This document shows, in pieces, positions 25,716-35,376 of a stretch of DNA of 64,000 nt (positions are counted from its first letter, which is position 1; every line of letters begins with the position of its first letter). The stretch lies in contig NZ_CAAAIA010000008.1 of the NCBI RefSeq assembly GCF_900639875.1, positions 62,001 through 126,000 of the forward strand, in the 5' to 3' direction. The notes below the pieces were generated by a model, which was not told the DNA's origin, did no database searches, and saw only the letters and a program-made list of their open reading frames with translations. Made by a program: the position numbers and the translations under genes. The DNA comes from Legionella impletisoli. Lineage in GTDB: Bacteria > Pseudomonadota > Gammaproteobacteria > Legionellales > Legionellaceae.

Positions 25716-26816
25716 TTAAGACAACCAATCTAGTGGAGAAATTGCTTTTCCACGGTGTCTTACCTCAAAGTATAGACCGTTTTCTTTAAGTCCACCGCTA
25801 TGTCCAACTGTTGCTATTTGCTCACCTTGTTCCACGGATTCTCCTTTTTGTTTAAACAAGGCTTGGTTATGCGCGTATAAGGTCATGTAACCACGACCAT
25901 GATCAATAATAATCAATAGCCCATACCCCTTTAACCAATCGCTAAACACGACTTTCCCGGGGTAAACGGCATCTACCGATAATCCTTCTTTAGCATAAAA
26001 CATCACCCCTTGGTTGATGCGATTGATGTGATTTCGGGTGACAGCAACTGGAAAAGGTAATTTATGCTTCGCAAATGCAGTTTGAGCTGACAGGACGCTC
26101 TTTTTCGCTAAATCTCGAAGCAATCGAGATAGGTTTTCTTTGTTTTTTTGAACATCGATTAAAGCTTGTTGTTGATGATTAATATCCTGATTTAAATCTT
26201 TAATTAATTTAGTTTGATAGAGTTTTTCGCCTTCGAGTTTCTCTTGTCTTGCCAGTAAATTTTTTTCTAGGCCTTGTTGCTCCTGTCGCTCTTGACTTAA
26301 GGCATTTTGACGAGTGGCTAACTGGGCTTGAAGGGTTTTAACCGTTGTGATGCTTTGTTGATGGGCTTTAATCAAATATTGATAGTAAGTGAGTAATTGA
26401 CTGATAGAATCAGGGTTTTCTTGATTTAAAATCCATTTTAAAGGTTGATACTCACCCACCTTATAGCGAGTTCGTACTTGTTTAGCTAAACGAATTTGTT
26501 CGATTTTAAGCTCTTGCTGTAACGTAGTGATTTCCTGGCTTAATTGATTAATCTTATCTTGGTTTTTTTCAATGGCAATGTGCGTTTTACTTAAATCCTG
26601 AATGCAGGCGCTGATTGCTTTTTCTGTTGTAGCCAGCTCTTGAATTAAAATCGATTTTTTATCTTTGCTCTCAGTTAACGCCTTTTCAAGGCGACTGATT
26701 TTTTGTTCCAACACCTTCAACTGAGATTTAGTTTTTAAAACCGAGGCGGGTTCAGCGTAGCTTAAACGAACGATAAAAAAAATGCCTAATAATAGCCATT
26801 TAATTGGATGTTTCAT
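25716..26816 (-). CDS. envC: EnvC-like murein hydrolase activator (degenerate M23 domain)
   Basis: A 366-residue exported protein with a signal peptide, a long coiled coil (about residues 25-230) and a C-terminal LytM/M23 domain (about 260-366; IDHGRGYMTLYAHN, GYGL). The catalytic HxxxD zinc motif of active M23 peptidases is absent, as in EnvC, which activates cell-division amidases instead of cutting peptidoglycan. It overlaps the gpmI 3' end by 17 bp. Confidence 0.9.
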   Translation of the reverse strand: MKHPIKWLLLGIFFIVRLSYAEPASVLKTKSQLKVLEQKISRLEKALTESKDKKSILIQELATTEKAISACIQDLSKTHIAIEKNQDKINQLSQEITTLQQELKIEQIRLAKQVRTRYKVGEYQPLKWILNQENPDSISQLLTYYQYLIKAHQQSITTVKTLQAQLATRQNALSQERQEQQGLEKNLLARQEKLEGEKLYQTKLIKDLNQDINHQQQALIDVQKNKENLSRLLRDLAKKSVLSAQTAFAKHKLPFPVAVTRNHINRINQGVMFYAKEGLSVDAVYPGKVVFSDWLKGYGLLIIIDHGRGYMTLYAHNQALFKQKGESVEQGEQIATVGHSGGLKENGLYFEVRHRGKAISPLDWLS

Positions 26817-28347
26817 AAGCGTTTACCATTAATGATCGGCCTGTCATTTCTTCAGGAGGACGAATGTTAAGCAACGTCAGCATAGTGGGCGCGATATCGA
26901 TTAAACTCCCATGCGTATCTTTAAATGCCCAACCTCCACCGACATAGACCAGCGGGACAGGTAGGTTGGTATGGGCGGTTTGGACTTGTTGGGTACTTGT
27001 GTCATACATCAATTCAGCATTGCCATGATCGGCTGTAATCAAGAGCATTCCCTTAACTGACCGGAGCGCTTCCCAAATTCGACTCATGCATTGATCCAAA
27101 CATTCAATGGCTCTAATCGTAGCAGAGAAGTTTCCGGTATGACCGACCATATCGGCATTGGCATAGTTACAGATAATAACATCATATTGTTGGGCATGAA
27201 TGGCCTTTACAATGGCATCGGTTAAGGCCGGAGCACTCATTTCAGGTTGCAAATCATACGTGGCTACTTTAGGGGAAGGAATCAAGTGTCGCTCTTCCTG
27301 GGGATAAACATGCTCAGAGCCACCATTTAGAAAAAAAGTAACGTGCGCGTACTTTTCAGTTTCAGCGATTCTCAATTGGCTAAGTCCTTGATTTGCTAAA
27401 ACTTCTCCAAGGGTATTGGTTAATTCAGGGGGTGGAAACGCGCTTTCTGTAGGTAGAGCTCGGCTATATCGCGTCATGCTGATAAAATGGGTTAGCGATG
27501 GGTGTCTTTCGCGCTTAAATCCCTTGAATTCATCATCTAAAAAAGCATGTGAAAGCTGCCTGGCTCGATCGGAGCGGAAGTTGAAAAAGAAAACCGAATC
27601 ACCTGATTCAATCGCTTTTCCCTCACCTATCTTGGTTGGGGGAATAAACTCATCTGAAATCGATTCTTCATAAAAATGGTGGAGCGCTTCTTCAGGGGAT
27701 TTAAACTGTTGTTGAGATTCGTTTTGGGTTAGAAGCCGGTAAACAGGCTCAACACGTTGCCAGCGTTGGTCGCGATCCATCGCGTAATAACGACCACTAA
27801 TCGATGCAATCGTAGCTACGGGGAAGGCTTCTAATACCGCATTGAGCCGTTCAAAACTCTCAAGAGCGCTCTTTGGTGGAGTGTCTCGACCGTCTAAAAA
27901 TAAATGCAAATAAACGCGGTCAAACGATTTGGCAGCACAGAGTTTAATAAATTCGAAAAGATGGGCTTCATGACTGTGAACACCGCCTGGTGAAAAAAGG
28001 CCCATCACATGAATGGCTTTATCGCGTTGTTTCATCTCTTCAATCATTTGATTAAAGAGAGGATTGCTCGCAAACGCACCTGATTCAATCGCTTGATTGA
28101 TGCGCGTGAAATCTTGCGGAATAATTCTGCCTGCACCAATGTGCATATGGCCTACTTCAGAATTACCCATTTGGGCATCGGGCAGCCCCACACACTTCCC
28201 CGAGGCTTCAAGCATGATATGTGGGCAGGTTTCCCACCATTGATCCCATTGCGGGGTAGATGCCTTGGCAATGGCATTGTATTCAGAATCTTCGCGATAG
28301 CCCCAACCATCTAGAATAAGCAAAACAAGAGGGGATTTGTGGGGCAT
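26800..28347 (-). CDS. gpmI: 2,3-bisphosphoglycerate-independent phosphoglycerate mutase
   Basis: A 515-residue Mn-dependent glycolytic enzyme of standard length, interconverting 3- and 2-phosphoglycerate. The first metal Asp is in LILDGWG (residue 13) and the phosphoryl-accepting Ser in GNSEVGH (Ser63). Late metal motifs include CNYANADMVGHTG and ADHGNAELM. It is first in the minus-strand run with envC and ctpA, a linkage common in gammaproteobacteria. Confidence 0.97.
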   Translation of the reverse strand: MPHKSPLVLLILDGWGYREDSEYNAIAKASTPQWDQWWETCPHIMLEASGKCVGLPDAQMGNSEVGHMHIGAGRIIPQDFTRINQAIESGAFASNPLFNQMIEEMKQRDKAIHVMGLFSPGGVHSHEAHLFEFIKLCAAKSFDRVYLHLFLDGRDTPPKSALESFERLNAVLEAFPVATIASISGRYYAMDRDQRWQRVEPVYRLLTQNESQQQFKSPEEALHHFYEESISDEFIPPTKIGEGKAIESGDSVFFFNFRSDRARQLSHAFLDDEFKGFKRERHPSLTHFISMTRYSRALPTESAFPPPELTNTLGEVLANQGLSQLRIAETEKYAHVTFFLNGGSEHVYPQEERHLIPSPKVATYDLQPEMSAPALTDAIVKAIHAQQYDVIICNYANADMVGHTGNFSATIRAIECLDQCMSRIWEALRSVKGMLLITADHGNAELMYDTSTQQVQTAHTNLPVPLVYVGGGWAFKDTHGSLIDIAPTMLTLLNIRPPEEMTGRSLMVNAYETSN

Positions 28348-28571
28348 GACTTCTCCAAATAAACCTAATAGACCCTAATACTAATGACTTTCGATTCTGG
28401 ACTCAATGAGGAGCGATAACAATTATTACAAATAAGAAAGGGCTAAGATCTAAAATAGACTAGACCACAAGTCTCGCTTAATACACATTGTTCTTTGAGT
28501 GAACAAATCACGACGCTGGCCATACTTCATGCACCAATTCGCTTAATCTTTTGTAATAAAAAGGGTAGACT

Positions 28572-29339
28572 ATGAGCCATTTATCGATAAGCGAAGATTC
28601 CATTTTGAAACAAAAAATTCCCAATCATGTGGCGATTGTAATGGATGGAAATGGACGATGGGCTGAACGTCATGGATTACCACGTGTTGAAGGGCACAGT
28701 GCGGGTATTGAAAAAGTTAAATCGACTATCCATTTTTGTTTAGCTAGGGGCATCGGCATATTAAGTCTTTTTGCTTTTAGCACGGAGAACTGGAGGCGCC
28801 CTGAAAAGGAAGTGGATTGTTTAATGAAGTTATTCATACACGTCTTAAAAAAAGAAATTCATTCTTTACACAAGAATGGTGTTTCTTTGCGGTTTATTGG
28901 TGATCGGTCGCAGTTTTCTCAAGCGTTGCAACAACAGATGCATGCTTCCGAAACATTAACCGATCAAAATCAAAAACTGATTTTAAATGTGGCGATGAAT
29001 TACAGTGGTAAATGGGATATTTTACATGCGGCCAAGCACATTTATGAGCAAATTGCCGACAAAAAAATCACCCTGGATGAGATGGATGAAACACTCTTTT
29101 CCAGGCATTTATCTAGCGGGGAGCTAAGCGATCCTGATTTATTGATTCGAACCAGTGGAGAACAACGAATCAGTAATTTTTTCTTGTGGCAATTGGCCTA
29201 TACCGAGTTGTATTTTTCCGATGTGCATTGGCCAGACTTCTCAGAAGAGGAGTTTGAAAAAGCATTACAAAATTATAGCTTAAGAGAGCGAAGGTTCGGC
29301 CAAATCTCAAAGCAACTACATGAGCAAAACCATGTTTAA
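28572..29339 (+). CDS. uppS: Undecaprenyl diphosphate synthase
   Basis: A 255-residue cis-prenyltransferase that makes the C55 carrier for peptidoglycan and LPS. The catalytic motif VMDGNGRWA lies near residues 23-31 (Asp25), and RTSGEQRISNFFLWQLAYTE near residues 195-214 is the family C-terminal signature. It overlaps cdsA, and both belong to the envelope operon uppS-cdsA-rseP. Confidence 0.97.
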   Translation: MSHLSISEDSILKQKIPNHVAIVMDGNGRWAERHGLPRVEGHSAGIEKVKSTIHFCLARGIGILSLFAFSTENWRRPEKEVDCLMKLFIHVLKKEIHSLHKNGVSLRFIGDRSQFSQALQQQMHASETLTDQNQKLILNVAMNYSGKWDILHAAKHIYEQIADKKITLDEMDETLFSRHLSSGELSDPDLLIRTSGEQRISNFFLWQLAYTELYFSDVHWPDFSEEEFEKALQNYSLRERRFGQISKQLHEQNHV

Positions 29340-30129
29340 GCAACGATTGTTGACAACCCTAGTTTTAATTCCTTTAGTTTTACTGGCTATCTATTTTGCC
29401 TATCCTTGGTTACTCGGGTTCGTCTTACTCGCGCTGGTTGTGGCTGGTGGATGGGAATGGTTACCACTGATGCCGGTTAAATCGATTTGGATTAAGCTCT
29501 TTTTTATCTTTGGCTTAGTTGGAATGGTTGGTGCTTCCTTCTGGTGGCTTCATGATTGGCTTTATGTGGGATTATTTGCCTGGTTTTTAATTTTAATCGC
29601 CGTGGTTACTTTCCCAGCTTCTAAAGCTTACTGGGGTTTTCCTATTGTGGTTGCGGGTGCTTGTCTTTTATTACTTCCTCTTTTTGCAGCGAGTCTTTCT
29701 GCAATTTACTTATTACCCAATGGTCAAGATTTAATTGTTTACTTATTGTGTTTGGTTTGGGCTGCCGATGTGGGTGCGTATCTGATTGGTAAAGCATTCG
29801 GAAAAAGAAAGTTAATCCCTCAGGTTAGTCCTGGAAAAACAATTGAAGGGGTGATGGGTGGGGTTTTTTTATCTTTGGTCGTAGGAGCTGTTGCTTATTT
29901 TTACTTTAAACCGATGAATCCAGGGGCTTGGTTTTTGTTAGCGGGGTTTACTGCGCTCATTTCTGTGCTTGGTGATTTATTCATTAGTATCTTGAAGCGC
30001 CGGTGTCAATTAAAAGATACTGGGCATATTTTTCCAGGTCATGGTGGGGTTTTAGATCGCTTAGACAGCTTAATTGCTGCTGCTCCCTTTTTCTTTTGGG
30101 GCGTTCAAGTCCTGACAACAGGCTTTTAG
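29320..30129 (+). CDS. cdsA: Phosphatidate cytidylyltransferase
   Basis: A 269-residue multi-spanning inner-membrane enzyme making CDP-diacylglycerol. The C-terminal signature KRRCQLKDTGHIFPGHGGVL plus DRLDS is intact, as is SPGKTIEGVMGG. ATG 29320 overlaps uppS by 20 bp; ATG 29332 (8-bp overlap) is also possible. One base separates its stop from rseP. Confidence 0.96.
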   Translation: MSKTMFKQRLLTTLVLIPLVLLAIYFAYPWLLGFVLLALVVAGGWEWLPLMPVKSIWIKLFFIFGLVGMVGASFWWLHDWLYVGLFAWFLILIAVVTFPASKAYWGFPIVVAGACLLLLPLFAASLSAIYLLPNGQDLIVYLLCLVWAADVGAYLIGKAFGKRKLIPQVSPGKTIEGVMGGVFLSLVVGAVAYFYFKPMNPGAWFLLAGFTALISVLGDLFISILKRRCQLKDTGHIFPGHGGVLDRLDSLIAAAPFFFWGVQVLTTGF

Positions 30130-30130
30130 T

Positions 30131-31480
30131 ATGTGGACCGCATTTTATTTTATATTAGCGTTATTCATTCTTATTGTCGTGCATGAATATGGCCATTTTA
30201 TTGTTGCGCGGCTTTGCGGAGTAAAGGTACTTCGCTTTTCCTTTGGGTTTGGGAAAATATTGTTTAGTTGGAAGGGGAAGAAGGGAACCGAATACGCTTG
30301 GTCAGTTTTTCCGCTGGGCGGTTATGTCAAAATGCTCGATGAAACGGAAGGTGAGGTTCCAGAGCATGAGCGTCATCTAGCGTTTAACAACAAGCCTTTA
30401 TGGAAAAAAGTAGCCGTGGTCATTGCAGGCCCGTTCTTTAATTTTTTGTTTGCGTTTTTCGCCTTATGGCTCATGTGGGTTATTGGTTTTAAGTCTTTAG
30501 CGCCTATGATTGAAGAAGTTAAGCCAGGGAGCATTGCGTATTTGGCGGGGTTAAAACCCAATTATGAAATCCTAGCGCTGGGTGATGAATCCATTGATAG
30601 TTGGCGCGACTTTCAGTACGCTATTATGCCTTATCTTGGGAGCGATGCGTCCATTAACCTGAAGGTTAAATCATTGAATAATGGCGCGATTAATACTGTA
30701 ACGCTCCCTTTAAAAGATTGGCAGGTCGGAATTAAAAAACCTGATCTCTTGAAAAGTCTTGGTATTGTTCCTTTTGTTCCGAGTATTCCCCCAGTGGTCG
30801 GTGAGGTAGTTAAAGACGCGCCTGCTTCCAAAGCAGGACTTAGAGTTGGGGATAAGATTACGGCGATTAATGGAAAAACAATTACCGATTGGCTGGAGTT
30901 GGTTGAATTTGTTCAAGAACACCCCGCCCAGACGATTCAATTAGAGGTTATGCGAGGCCAAAAAACCAAAACCATTCCCGTTACGATTGGACTAACTGAA
31001 CGCCAAGGAGAGAAAGAAGGCTTTTTAGGGGTAAAATCACAGCACGTAGATTGGCCTAAACGTTGGTTAAGGGTACAGCAAAAAGACCCGTTTCATGCGG
31101 TAGGAAAGTCTTTTAGCCAGACCATGGAGCTAACTGGGGCGACTTTTGTGTTGCTTGGGCGCTTAGCGATAGGGAAGCTTCCTATCCAGAGCTTAAGTGG
31201 CCCAGTTGGTATTGCACAAGGCGCAGGTGAATCAGCGCGTGGAGGGTTGTCGTATTATCTATCGTTTTTAGCTCTGGTGAGTATTAGTTTAGCTGTGTTA
31301 AATTTACTGCCTATTCCTGTACTGGATGGTGGCCATCTTCTTTATTATCTCATTGAAGCAATTCGAGGAAAGCCACTGTCAGAAGAGGTTAAATCGGCGG
31401 GTATGTATCTTGGCTTGTTGTTGTTGATGGCATTGATGGTTGTTGCACTCAGCAACGATATTTCTAGGTTAATGGGATAA
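30131..31480 (+). CDS. rseP: RseP site-2 zinc metalloprotease
   Basis: A 449-residue intramembrane protease. Zinc motif VHEYGHF lies near residues 20-26 and the second metal motif NLLPIPVLDGGHL near residues 395-407. Two PDZ domains lie between. It cleaves anti-sigma factors such as RseA and signal-peptide remnants. No anti-sigma gene lies nearby. It directly follows cdsA, without the dxr gene often found there. Confidence 0.96.
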   Translation: MWTAFYFILALFILIVVHEYGHFIVARLCGVKVLRFSFGFGKILFSWKGKKGTEYAWSVFPLGGYVKMLDETEGEVPEHERHLAFNNKPLWKKVAVVIAGPFFNFLFAFFALWLMWVIGFKSLAPMIEEVKPGSIAYLAGLKPNYEILALGDESIDSWRDFQYAIMPYLGSDASINLKVKSLNNGAINTVTLPLKDWQVGIKKPDLLKSLGIVPFVPSIPPVVGEVVKDAPASKAGLRVGDKITAINGKTITDWLELVEFVQEHPAQTIQLEVMRGQKTKTIPVTIGLTERQGEKEGFLGVKSQHVDWPKRWLRVQQKDPFHAVGKSFSQTMELTGATFVLLGRLAIGKLPIQSLSGPVGIAQGAGESARGGLSYYLSFLALVSISLAVLNLLPIPVLDGGHLLYYLIEAIRGKPLSEEVKSAGMYLGLLLLMALMVVALSNDISRLMG

Positions 31481-31566
31481 ATAACGTCTATTTTGACTCC
31501 TAGCAGATAGACTTTCCCTGCGCTGAACTTTCGGGGCGAGAATTGTTGTTGGTTGGTTACCTTTTC

Positions 31567-31593
31567 TTGACACAGCCAATGAGTTCCTATAAA
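31567..31593 (+). promoter_or_regulatory. Candidate sigma-70 promoter for bamA
   Basis: TTGACA (31567-31572) is a perfect -35. TATAAA (31588-31593) follows at a short 15-bp spacing; TAAAAG at 17 bp is the alternative -10. It lies about 110 bp upstream of bamA. Confidence 0.5.
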
Positions 31594-31595
31594 AG

Positions 31596-31620
31596 GGTTC
31601 AATTTAATTTAGTTTGAACC
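31596..31620 (+). promoter_or_regulatory. Dyad GGTTCAA/TTGAACC in the bamA leader
   Basis: GGTTCAA (31596-31602) and TTGAACC (31614-31620) form a 7-bp dyad with an 11-bp centre, right at the predicted transcription start. It could be an operator or an mRNA hairpin. The binding factor is unknown. Confidence 0.4.
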
Positions 31621-31704
31621 ATAAACGTGCGACGGATATTTCACTAACTCCTGGTAGGTTGATTAGCCCTTCTAGGCAAGATGTTCCGGATTTAAATAAT
31701 AATA

Positions 31705-34020
31705 ATGAATAAAATGAGTAAAAATTTTTTATTAAGCGCCTGTTGTTCAGCCGCGCTATTTGTATCAACCCAAGCCTTTGGCGCCGATAGTTTTGTTGTA
31801 CGTGATATTAAAATCACCGGCTTACAGAGAGTTAGCGTTGGAACTGTCCTAAATTATATTCCAGTACAAGTGGGCGAAGAAGTTGGCCCATCTTCAACCC
31901 CTAAAATCATTCGAGCGCTCTATGACACTGGTTTTTTTCAATCAGTTGTACTTGAACGTCAAGGTAATACATTAATCGTCAATGTTGTGGAGCGTGCCAC
32001 AATAGGTTCTATTAATGTTGTGGGAAATAAAGAAATTCCCAGTGATAAAATGAAAGAGATTTTAAAAGAGCTTGGGTTAGTTAAAGGTCATGTGTATCAG
32101 CGTGCTTCTCTTGAGCGATTAGAGAAGGAATTAAAACAGGCTTATAATGCACGCGGTAAATATAACGCAAGAATTGATAGTAACGTCACAACGTTAACAG
32201 AAAATCGCGTGGCCATTAATGTGACTATCTCTGAAGGTCGTGTATCTCGCATTAAAGAAATAAAAATCATTGGCAATCATCATTATCCAGAAAATGAGCT
32301 TTTATCGCAGTTGGCATTATCCAGCAGCACCATGTTTACGTATTTCACGAAAAAAGATCAATATTCGAAGGCGGCAATGGATGCATCTTTGGAGGCGCTG
32401 CGATCGTTTTATTTAGACCGAGGGTATTTGAAATTCAAAATCATTTCTTCGCAAGTGCTATTATCGCCAGATAAAAAAGATGTGTTTATCAATATTCATA
32501 TCGAAGAAGGTCCACAATATCGCTTTTCTGGATATGAGATTGTAGGAAAAACGGTACTTCCTGAAGAAAAACTACGCGCTTTGATTCAAGTTCAAAAAGG
32601 GGCTGTATTTTCCCGTAAGAAAGTTACCGAGAGTATTTCAGCCATTGGTATGGCTTTAGGCGATGTGGGTTACGGTTTTCCAGCTATCAATGCCGAGCCA
32701 AGAATTAATGAAGAAAATAAAACCGTGTTTATCGCCTTTGTGATGGATCCGGGTCGCCACGTTTACGTTCGCCGCATAAATTTTCACGGCAATACAAAAA
32801 CGGGTGATTATGTTTTAAGAAATATTATTCGCCAAGATGAAGGCGCGCTTTTGTCGTTACATAATATTAAAGAATCTGAACGGCAATTGCGTTTATTAAA
32901 CTATCTTAAAAACATAGATGTAAAAACAACCCCAGTGCCTGGTGCAAACAATCAAGTAGATTTAGATATTTCGGTTGAAGAAGCCCCATCAGCAGAAGCG
33001 AGCGCTTCATTAGGTTACGGCACTACAGGGCCTCAATTTAATGCATCCTTTAACCAATATAATTTTATGGGGACAGGAAGAACCGTTGGTTTGGCTTTTA
33101 ATGCGAGTTACTGGGGGCAGGACTACTCTTTCAATTATTATAATCCTTTTTATACCAACACCGGAGTTGGCCGAGGTGTGAGTTTATATTTCCAGAAGGT
33201 TGACCCACAGAATCTTGATGTGGCTAGTTATTCATCCGATCGATTCGGGGGTGAAGTCAACTACAACATGCTTTTGAGCGAAAAAGATAGTCTTCAATTT
33301 GGGTATGGGTATCAAGGCCTAAATATCCAATCGGTAGGTCTAGTGCAACAGGTTCAAAACTTTGTGACTTTGTATGGCCGTAACTTCAGCCAGATCCGAT
33401 TAAATGCGGGTTGGAATCGCAATTCTTATGATCAAATGCCTTATCCGACCAAGGGAATAAATCAGCAGGCTGGAGCAATGTTGTCATTGCCAGCAAATGA
33501 TCACTCGCTCAATTATTACAAGGCGTCGTATCAAGCAAGAATGTACTACCCAATTACTCGTGGTTTTATATTTACCCTCTTAGGAAACGTTGGGTATGGT
33601 AATGGCTTTAGAAGAGATACCGGTTTACCGTTTTTTGAAAACTATTTCGCAGGCGGTATTGCGCAACCAGGGCAGGTTCGTGGTTATGAGAGCTACTCAT
33701 TAGGCCCACAAGATAGATTTGGAAATGCCCTAGGCGCCAATTTACTGGTTAATGGAAGTATAGGGCTTATTCTTCCTTATCCTTTAAGCCGCGATAATAT
33801 TCGAACCAGCATTTTTGCCGATGCAGGAAACGTGTTTGCCAAGGATACACCTGCTGCTTTAACTGGAACACCTTCAGGCCCCTTACGATATTCTAGTGGT
33901 GTCTCTGTGGAATGGCGCTCTCCTTTTGGACCCTTAGCCTTTAGTGTTGCGAAACCTTTGAACAAGCAGCCAACAGACGAAGAACAAATCTTTCAATTTA
34001 CCTTGTCTTCAAGTTTTTAA
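31705..34020 (+). CDS. bamA: BamA outer-membrane protein assembly factor
   Basis: A 771-residue Omp85 protein with a signal peptide (ending QAFGAD), five POTRA domains (about residues 28-430) and a 16-strand barrel to the end. The barrel-lid motif VRGYESYSLGP (the VRGF-type loop) lies near residue 662. The C-terminus QFTLSSSF ends in Phe, as expected for the beta signal. It folds outer-membrane proteins, and skp follows. ATG 31705 was chosen; ATG 31714 is a near alternative. Confidence 0.97.
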   Translation: MNKMSKNFLLSACCSAALFVSTQAFGADSFVVRDIKITGLQRVSVGTVLNYIPVQVGEEVGPSSTPKIIRALYDTGFFQSVVLERQGNTLIVNVVERATIGSINVVGNKEIPSDKMKEILKELGLVKGHVYQRASLERLEKELKQAYNARGKYNARIDSNVTTLTENRVAINVTISEGRVSRIKEIKIIGNHHYPENELLSQLALSSSTMFTYFTKKDQYSKAAMDASLEALRSFYLDRGYLKFKIISSQVLLSPDKKDVFINIHIEEGPQYRFSGYEIVGKTVLPEEKLRALIQVQKGAVFSRKKVTESISAIGMALGDVGYGFPAINAEPRINEENKTVFIAFVMDPGRHVYVRRINFHGNTKTGDYVLRNIIRQDEGALLSLHNIKESERQLRLLNYLKNIDVKTTPVPGANNQVDLDISVEEAPSAEASASLGYGTTGPQFNASFNQYNFMGTGRTVGLAFNASYWGQDYSFNYYNPFYTNTGVGRGVSLYFQKVDPQNLDVASYSSDRFGGEVNYNMLLSEKDSLQFGYGYQGLNIQSVGLVQQVQNFVTLYGRNFSQIRLNAGWNRNSYDQMPYPTKGINQQAGAMLSLPANDHSLNYYKASYQARMYYPITRGFIFTLLGNVGYGNGFRRDTGLPFFENYFAGGIAQPGQVRGYESYSLGPQDRFGNALGANLLVNGSIGLILPYPLSRDNIRTSIFADAGNVFAKDTPAALTGTPSGPLRYSSGVSVEWRSPFGPLAFSVAKPLNKQPTDEEQIFQFTLSSSF

Positions 34021-34249
34021 TGTATTAAATGATGAAATTATGGTTTAGAAAGTTAACGTTTGCGTTTGCCCTAGTTGCAGGTCAAAGGTTATCGCATCCC
34101 TGAAAGAATTGTGCTAGCATTTATTGAGTAACGGGTGAGGGGCGTATGAATTAAATTCGTGTGTCTAAAATCTTAGTTTTTCATAATACATCTAGGGATA
34201 TTTCCTAGGTAATAATTATTCTTTTTATTCTTCAATCTGGAGTGAAAAC

Positions 34250-34747
34250 ATGAAGCGATTTGGGTTGTTGTTAGCCGTATTATTTTCAATTTCTAGCGCA
34301 GCTGCCTTTGCTGATAGCAGTAAAATTGGCGTGGTTGATTTACAAAAAATTATGCAAAATTCACCTCATATGAAAGAAATTCAAGGAAAGCTTGAAAAAG
34401 AATTTAAGCCAAGACGTGACAAGCTAGTAGCTGCTGAAGAAAGTCTAAAAGCAGATATGGATAAGTTTAAGCGTGAAAGTGCTGTGATGAGTGAAAAGCA
34501 GCGGAAAGAACTGGAAAGAAAAATTGTTGCGGCACAGCAACAATTTGAGCGTGAAGGCCAACAATATCAACAGGAATTAAGTGCAGCGCACAATGAACAA
34601 ATGGAAGCTTTTTACAATAAGATTCGTGATGCGATTGTAAAAGTAGCGAAAAGTGATAAATATGACATTGTCTTACAAAAAGATGCCGCTCCTTACAGTG
34701 CTGATAAGCTTGATGTGACGGATAAGGTAATGAAGGAGATTAAATAA
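34250..34747 (+). CDS. skp: Skp/OmpH periplasmic chaperone
   Basis: A 165-residue OmpH family protein with a signal peptide (ending AAAFADS) and a long central coiled coil (about residues 35-115) forming the tentacles. It shields unfolded outer-membrane proteins on the way to BamA. It has its own 230-bp upstream region and an intrinsic terminator, so it can be made as a single-gene transcript. Confidence 0.93.
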   Translation: MKRFGLLLAVLFSISSAAAFADSSKIGVVDLQKIMQNSPHMKEIQGKLEKEFKPRRDKLVAAEESLKADMDKFKRESAVMSEKQRKELERKIVAAQQQFEREGQQYQQELSAAHNEQMEAFYNKIRDAIVKVAKSDKYDIVLQKDAAPYSADKLDVTDKVMKEIK

Positions 34748-34814
34748 CCTTCATTATGGGGAAACGGTGTAAGAAACAATCGGTATCCCTTAGCGGATGA
34801 AGTAGTCATAAAAG

Positions 34815-34842
34815 TCGCCCAGTGATTCTGGGCGATTTTTTT
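34815..34842 (+). terminator. Intrinsic terminator after skp
   Basis: TCGCCCAG (34815-34822) pairs with CTGGGCGA (34828-34835), 5-nt loop, followed by seven T. It separates skp from fabZ. Confidence 0.93.
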
Positions 34843-34917
34843 ATGCTCTTCTCCTGGCATCTAACTCGGAGAGAGTTTACAATCTCCCATTATTGAGAAA
34901 TAACGAGTGAGATTCTT

Positions 34918-35376
34918 ATGAAAGATCCCATCGATATCACGAGGGTGCTGGATTTATTGCCTCATCGCTATCCATTTATTTTGGTGGATAGGGTTTTAGA
35001 TTATAAAGAATTTGATTATTTAGTTGGATTGAAAAACGTCACGATTAATGAACCTTTTTTCACAGGCCACTTTCCTGGTAATCCCATTATGCCTGGTGTA
35101 TTAATGCTAGAAGCACTAGCACAGGCCAGCGCTATATTGTCTAATTTATCACGCACGCCATCCGATGGTCATGATTTTCTTTATTTCTTTGCGGGCATTG
35201 ACAAAGCTAAATTTAAACAAATTGTCGTACCAGGGGATCAGTTGCGTTTAGAAGTAAAATTGATTGGACAAAAAAGAGATTTTTGGCGCATGCAGGGGGA
35301 AGCCTATGTTGATGACAAAGTGGTTTGCTCTGCGGAATTAATGAGTGCGGCGAAGGAAATTAAACGTGATAAGTGA
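34918..35376 (+). CDS. fabZ: 3-hydroxyacyl-ACP dehydratase
   Basis: A 152-residue hot-dog-fold enzyme of fatty-acid elongation. The active-site motif [19 protein letters not shown] holds catalytic His51 and Glu65. It overlaps lpxA by 11 bp, tying acyl supply to lipid A synthesis. It follows the skp terminator, so a new transcript starts here. Confidence 0.97.
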   Translation: MKDPIDITRVLDLLPHRYPFILVDRVLDYKEFDYLVGLKNVTINEPFFTGHFPGNPIMPGVLMLEALAQASAILSNLSRTPSDGHDFLYFFAGIDKAKFKQIVVPGDQLRLEVKLIGQKRDFWRMQGEAYVDDKVVCSAELMSAAKEIKRDK

